DNA from: a virus | Strand: one strand, 5' to 3' | Length of the DNA: 24,292 bases | IMG/VR virus record: IMGVR_UViG_3300002460_000157 | Location: 1-24,292 of that record | Part shown: positions 21,127-24,292 of the stretch, one piece after another | How the letters are laid out: every line of letters starts with the position of its first letter | Numbering within the stretch: position 1 is the stretch's first letter | Made by a program: the position numbers and the translations under genes | The notes under the pieces: model-generated | What the model was told of the DNA's origin: nothing | What the model saw: the letters and a program-made list of their open reading frames with translations, nothing else | The model's database searches: none

Positions 21127-21950
21127 GCCGGCACCTGCTCCGGCCACGCGATCGGCTGCCCGGCCCGGTACTGCCGCCACTGGTCGAGCGGGTAGGCTTC
21201 CCCGCGGTCCTTGTCGTAATGGAAGGCGAACACGCCGGTATCGACGCACGGCTGATACCCGGCCAGCAGCGCCCGTTCGCAGAAGTACGCATCTTCGGTC
21301 TGGTAGCGGAACTCCGGCCCGTCCGCATCCACCGCGACATGGCCCTGGGTCGTGTAGAACCACCGGATGACCTTTCCAGTGCCGAAACAGCCACGACACC
21401 CTGCCGCCCGCCCCTCGCATTGATGGCACGCGATATCGGTGAGCTCCACGACACCACGGGCAAACATCTGACGAAAGACCTCCAGGTCAATCAGGGTGCA
21501 GCCCATCCCGTGCGCGTAGCAGGGGATCACGTCCCCGTGCGTGAACCCGTGCGCGACCCCGCCGTGCTTCGTCGTCAGAATCAACGGCTCTGACGGACAC
21601 GACTTCGTGTAATACAGCCCCGCCATGATTGGCTTCCGGTGCTCGTAGAGTTGCCGCACGGCCGAGGTCGAGAGCAAGCAATCATCATCCACAAACATCA
21701 GGTGGGAAATCCGGGCCTTCGTTTTCGGGTGCTCAAACGCCAGCGCCCGCTGAACGATTTCATTGCGCGCCGCCCCGATTTCCCGACCAATGACCGAGAA
21801 CAACGTGCTCGGGAGATTCATCGGCATCCCCAACCCGAGCATACACATATGCCAGCGGATCGAGACCATCCCGAACGTCGGGACCCCAATCCCGATCATG
21901 GTGGCCGGCGTGGCCTCGTACTCGTGCACATCCATCGCCATCGGTCGCAT
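21123..21950 (-). CDS. GT-A glycosyltransferase 2 with DnaJ-like Cys motif
   Basis: The product has 275 aa from ATG 21950; a later start (MIGIGVPTFGMVS) is possible because no good ribosome site precedes either. The catalytic DDD is in HLMFVDDDCLLS (residues 88-90), and YQTEDAYFCERA (E219, D220) gives the second acidic motif, with H244 downstream. Residues 175-191 (CHQCEGRAAGCRGCFGTG) carry a CxxCxG...CxxCxG zinc pattern like DnaJ. It should move a sugar onto an unknown target. The gene overlaps the next one by GTGA. Confidence 0.87.
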   Translation of the reverse strand: MRPMAMDVHEYEATPATMIGIGVPTFGMVSIRWHMCMLGLGMPMNLPSTLFSVIGREIGAARNEIVQRALAFEHPKTKARISHLMFVDDDCLLSTSAVRQLYEHRKPIMAGLYYTKSCPSEPLILTTKHGGVAHGFTHGDVIPCYAHGMGCTLIDLEVFRQMFARGVVELTDIACHQCEGRAAGCRGCFGTGKVIRWFYTTQGHVAVDADGPEFRYQTEDAYFCERALLAGYQPCVDTGVFAFHYDKDRGEAYPLDQWRQYRAGQPIAWPEQVPA

Positions 21951-21955
21951 GGGGG

Positions 21956-22378
21956 CTATGTCTGAGCCGGCGCCGTGGTTTGGGTGTATCGACAGGACAC
22001 CGTAATCGACGCATCCGCCACGTCGGTGGTCGCTTCATCCCACTTGAAGCCGAGGCATTGCCCCACGGTGAGTTGTTGCGCCGCGGCCACGACCGACATC
22101 GCCACGGGCTTCAACGCGGTCACGGCGTTCCCGGCCGTGGCCACTTCGGTCGGACCCGCCACCACCGTCGTGCCGGCGCCATCCGTCCCCAGATTGACCA
22201 GCGACATTGACACGGTCGCGGCGGCGCTGGTGGCAATACTCGCCTGAAAGACGGCGTAGACCGACTCCACCTCGATCGTCCCGGCCGCCACGAGCACGGG
22301 AAAGGTGGCATCGGCGGTCACGTCAAAATTACTGATGGCCGTCTGCTGGTTGTTCTCGGGTGCGCTCGGAATACCCAT
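21956..22378 (-). CDS. Decoration-like virion protein (140 aa)
   Basis: ATG 22378 follows GGAGGAGTGAGACC; longer readings upstream lack a ribosome site. The product is Ala/Thr/Val-rich beta sequence (IEVESVYAVFQASIATSAAA, ASITVSCRYTQTT) with a short polar N-terminus. Size and composition fit small capsid decoration or tail surface proteins. It lies between the CmcI-like gene and glycosyltransferase 2, so it is one candidate target of the sugar-modifying enzymes. Function is inferred only. Confidence 0.65.
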   Translation of the reverse strand: MGIPSAPENNQQTAISNFDVTADATFPVLVAAGTIEVESVYAVFQASIATSAAATVSMSLVNLGTDGAGTTVVAGPTEVATAGNAVTALKPVAMSVVAAAQQLTVGQCLGFKWDEATTDVADASITVSCRYTQTTAPAQT

Positions 22379-22382
22379 GGTC

Positions 22383-22424
22383 TCACTCCTCCGGAATCCG
22401 TCGTAACCATCCACCAGGCATCAT
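22383..22424 (-). pseudogene. Vestigial duplicate of the CmcI-like C-terminus
   Basis: Directly after the CmcI-like stop, this stretch reads MMPGGWLRRIPEE-stop. The intact gene ends MMPQGWLRRID followed by 9 more residues. The two DNA copies differ mainly at third positions, so this looks like the 3' end of a diverged paralogue left behind when the gene was replaced or joined by recombination. Confidence 0.6.
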
Positions 22425-23152
22425 GGTATGACTCGTGCACTCTCCGTGTGATCAATACGCCGGAGCCAGCCCTGGGGCATCATGGTCAGCAACAAGCGCT
22501 CGCACAACAGGTCGGGCACGAATTCCGGGTGCGTCGCCAGGAAGGCATCCACGGCCTTCGCGGGGCCGCCATCGGCCTCACCGCCTGGCACGGGATGCCC
22601 GGCGATGTTGGTGTCTTCCACCACGAGGTAACTGCCCGGCGTCACGTACGGCGCATAGGCGCGCAACTCGGCCGCGACATGGGTCGCGCTGTGGTCGGAA
22701 TCGAGCGACACCAGGATCGGCCCCTGGGTCTGCTGGACGTGCCAGGCGACGGAGTCCAGAATCGCGGGGTCCACCGACGAGCCGATCAAGCGGATGAGGC
22801 CGGGGTGGTCCGCCGTCGGCGTCCGCCTGGTCACATCGATCGTGAGCACCCGGCCCCCCTGCCCGATCATCGCGAGCGTATCCGCGAAGTAGCACGCCGA
22901 CCCCGCCCACGCCGTGCCGGTTTCGATCACCAGCCGCGGCTGAATCTGGATCAACAGCTCGTGGTACATGTGCAGGTCGAAGGGGCACTTCATCGTCGGC
23001 AGCCCGCGCCAGCGCGTCATCCCCCAGGTCGTCTTCGTCGCGTACCAGAGCCGATGAAAGGCGTCGACGCAGGGGTCGGCTTGGGCCGTGTGAATGAGCG
23101 CTCGCATCTCATCCAGCGGATGCGGCGTCGCCGTGATCGCGGTCGGGATCAT
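22421..23152 (-). CDS. CmcI-like (cephalosporin hydroxylase family) SAM-dependent enzyme
   Basis: The product has 243 aa. ATG 23152 shares its A with the TGA of glycosyltransferase 3. The family (PF04989) is clear: RGLPTMKCPFDLHMYHELL, then VIETGTAWAGSACYFADTLA (SAM-binding loop), VLTIDVT, then ILVSLDSDHSATHVAAELRA, YLVVEDTNIAGHPV and LLLTMMPQGWLRR at the end. Despite the name, members have a class I methyltransferase fold and usually modify sugars or small molecules. With the neighbouring glycosyltransferases it may methylate a transferred sugar. Confidence 0.9.
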   Translation of the reverse strand: MIPTAITATPHPLDEMRALIHTAQADPCVDAFHRLWYATKTTWGMTRWRGLPTMKCPFDLHMYHELLIQIQPRLVIETGTAWAGSACYFADTLAMIGQGGRVLTIDVTRRTPTADHPGLIRLIGSSVDPAILDSVAWHVQQTQGPILVSLDSDHSATHVAAELRAYAPYVTPGSYLVVEDTNIAGHPVPGGEADGGPAKAVDAFLATHPEFVPDLLCERLLLTMMPQGWLRRIDHTESARVIP

Positions 23153-23925
23153 CAGGCGGGCTCCATCGCCCGATACGGCGGAATCAGAACGCCAGGCGCG
23201 ATCTCCAGCGGTTCGTCGTAGCCACACACGACCAGCTCCGCGGCGAGCGCCGGCGTCAGCGCCCGCTCCATGTGGCGGAGATATTCGTCGTACTGTTCGC
23301 GCCCGATGTCCGCGGTCACCAGATGCCGCGCTTCGGTCTCCCAGTCGACCCAGCACGAGAACCCGCACTCCTGTGCACGCTGATAGAACCAGAAATCCTC
23401 CGAGACGCTGAAGTCCGGCGGCTCGGCGGGATTTGGGTTGCGCTGGTAGCGGAACCAGTCCTCCCCGATGGCTTCGAGGACGCGGCGCGTCACCAGCAGC
23501 GCGCCCGCGCCGCCGCGGTCGATCTCGAAGCAGCCCTTCCCGTAATGCACGGTCTTGAAGAAGCCCGGCGCCGCCGAGGGGTGCTTCACGAAGGCATTCG
23601 CGTGAAATGGCGGGCGCTTCACGTGATACCGCGCCGTGATGATCTCCTTCCCGTGGGAGGCCAACCGCTCGAACAGGTCCGGCTCGAACACGTGATCGGC
23701 GTCGAGAAACAGCAACGCGTCGAAATCTTTCGCCAGGGTGTAGCGGCAAATCTGGTTCCGCGCCACGTCTGTCGGAAACGCATCCGAGACAAAGCGCTCG
23801 TAGTACGTGACCGCCGTACTCCCACTCCGCAGCCGGGCCGCCAATCGCTCGTACGACTTCCAGAAGTCCACGGGGACCACCTTCATCGGAAAGCCGGCGA
23901 CGATGACGCCGATGGCGAGCTTCAC
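23152..23925 (-). CDS. GT-A glycosyltransferase 3
   Basis: The product has 257 aa. GTG 23925 is chosen because it overlaps the upstream TGA (GTGA) and GAGGA precedes it; longer readings are shadow. ALLFLDADHVFEPD holds the DxD (D75, D77), FSVSEDFWFYQRA the second acidic pair (E176, D177), and H201 lies beyond. GKGCFEIDRGGAGALLVTRR matches the substrate-binding loop style of family 2 enzymes. It is the first of the sugar-modifying genes in transcription order, coupled to CmcI-like. Confidence 0.88.
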   Translation of the reverse strand: MKLAIGVIVAGFPMKVVPVDFWKSYERLAARLRSGSTAVTYYERFVSDAFPTDVARNQICRYTLAKDFDALLFLDADHVFEPDLFERLASHGKEIITARYHVKRPPFHANAFVKHPSAAPGFFKTVHYGKGCFEIDRGGAGALLVTRRVLEAIGEDWFRYQRNPNPAEPPDFSVSEDFWFYQRAQECGFSCWVDWETEARHLVTADIGREQYDEYLRHMERALTPALAAELVVCGYDEPLEIAPGVLIPPYRAMEPA

Positions 23926-24292
23926 GCGGTCCTCGCCCGTGTGGTCGGTCGTCCGGGCTGGTGCTGAGCGGCTGCAGGCGGCAGCGGCAGCCCACGCGCG
24001 AAGCTGTCGGGGAGGCGGTAGGCCGCCCACACACGCTGCTCCATCTGTTCCGCCGCCTCCCGTCCGAACTGCGCGATCGTCGCTCGGAGCTGCGCGATCC
24101 GTTCCGCTCGGGCCGCCGCCAAATCCACCAGATACACCTGGGCGTCCCACGGCCCCTCGGTCAGGCGGTTCTGGACATACCGCGCCCAGTCGCGAAGCGG
24201 CGCGACGCCCTGCTCCTGGAGCCCCGGATGCGACACCGCGACGAGGTCATCCCGGCTCGCCAGCGTCACGTACTGAAACCCGCGCGCCGTCC
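23922..24292 (-). CDS. Uncharacterised protein, 5' part beyond window
   Basis: The frame is open to the right end, so the start is outside; the visible part is 123 codons. It reads GFQYVTLASRDDLVAVSHPG, then a helical segment (DWARYVQNRLTEGPWDAQVY, ARAERIAQLRATIAQFGREA), and ends in a Pro/Arg-rich tail. The C-terminal helix resembles a coiled coil. It is probably the end of a virion or head-maturation gene, but I cannot assign a family from this fragment. Confidence 0.6.
   Translation of the reverse strand, partial: TARGFQYVTLASRDDLVAVSHPGLQEQGVAPLRDWARYVQNRLTEGPWDAQVYLVDLAAARAERIAQLRATIAQFGREAAEQMEQRVWAAYRLPDSFARGLPLPPAAAQHQPGRPTTRARTA

Noticed and set aside
23152-24034. A 5' extension of the CmcI-like ORF to 24034
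   Set aside because: Those 294 codons are an out-of-frame reading of glycosyltransferase 3. The CmcI family begins after ATG 23152, which overlaps the upstream stop.
1-24292. CRISPR array, tRNA genes, integrase or attachment sites
   Set aside because: No spaced direct repeats, no cloverleaf-like sequence and no integrase motifs were seen in a manual read; a tRNA scan was not possible.

Overview
The window is a continuous, GC-rich segment of a tailed-bacteriophage genome (free phage, prophage or metagenomic contig). Every gene I can support lies on the minus strand, so transcription runs from position 24292 towards 1. Genes are packed with ATGA, GTGA or TGATG stop/start overlaps and no stretch over 300 bases lacks a gene. 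The long open frames on the plus strand are shadows of the minus-strand genes. I see no tRNA, CRISPR array, integrase or attachment site. Capsid, portal and large terminase genes are absent and presumably lie beyond the right end. A tail tube, a short tape measure and no sheath suggest a short-tailed siphovirus, probably of a bacterium with high GC; the host cannot be named from the sequence.

Region 1 (24292 to about 17370) carries head-tail joining and accessory virion genes mixed with sugar-modification genes. It holds three GT-A type glycosyltransferases, a CmcI-like (cephalosporin hydroxylase family) SAM-dependent enzyme, two small proteins with Sec signal peptides, a decoration-like protein, a head-tail connector-like protein and an inserted HNH homing endonuclease. 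Region 2 (17471 to 11220) is the tail module: tail terminator, tail tube, a tail assembly chaperone pair with a candidate +1 ribosomal frameshift, tape measure, a baseplate or tail-tip hub, and a fibre-like protein. Region 3 (11220 to 9306) is a lysis-like cassette: a coiled-coil protein, a one-TM holin-like protein, an M15 peptidase endolysin, a secreted Pro/Ala-rich protein and a small protein with a CCWEHD motif like phospholipase A2.

Region 4 (9302 to 1) is the recombination and replication module. It starts at a sigma70-like promoter whose 15-base core is repeated exactly at 5180-5194. It contains KTSC and zinc-ribbon proteins, a Rad52/Mgm101-like annealing protein, a PD-(D/E)XK nuclease, an HNH-like protein, several small unknowns, a coiled-coil protein with a terminase-small-subunit-like domain, and a superfamily 2 DEAD/DEAH-type helicase that runs off the left end. 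The annealing protein and nuclease probably form a phage recombination pair.

The most notable features are these. The helicase carries two inteins, one splitting motif II and one splitting motif VI. In the first, an EDxHD (Vsr-like) homing endonuclease is written in the +1 frame over an uninterrupted host/intein frame. The tail chaperone genes overlap at TCC TTT CGA, the same type of site as the influenza PA-X +1 shift. A perfect 47-bp tandem duplication truncates the annealing protein. Two places keep duplicate gene ends (after the HNH gene and after the CmcI-like gene), which look like scars of homing or recombination.
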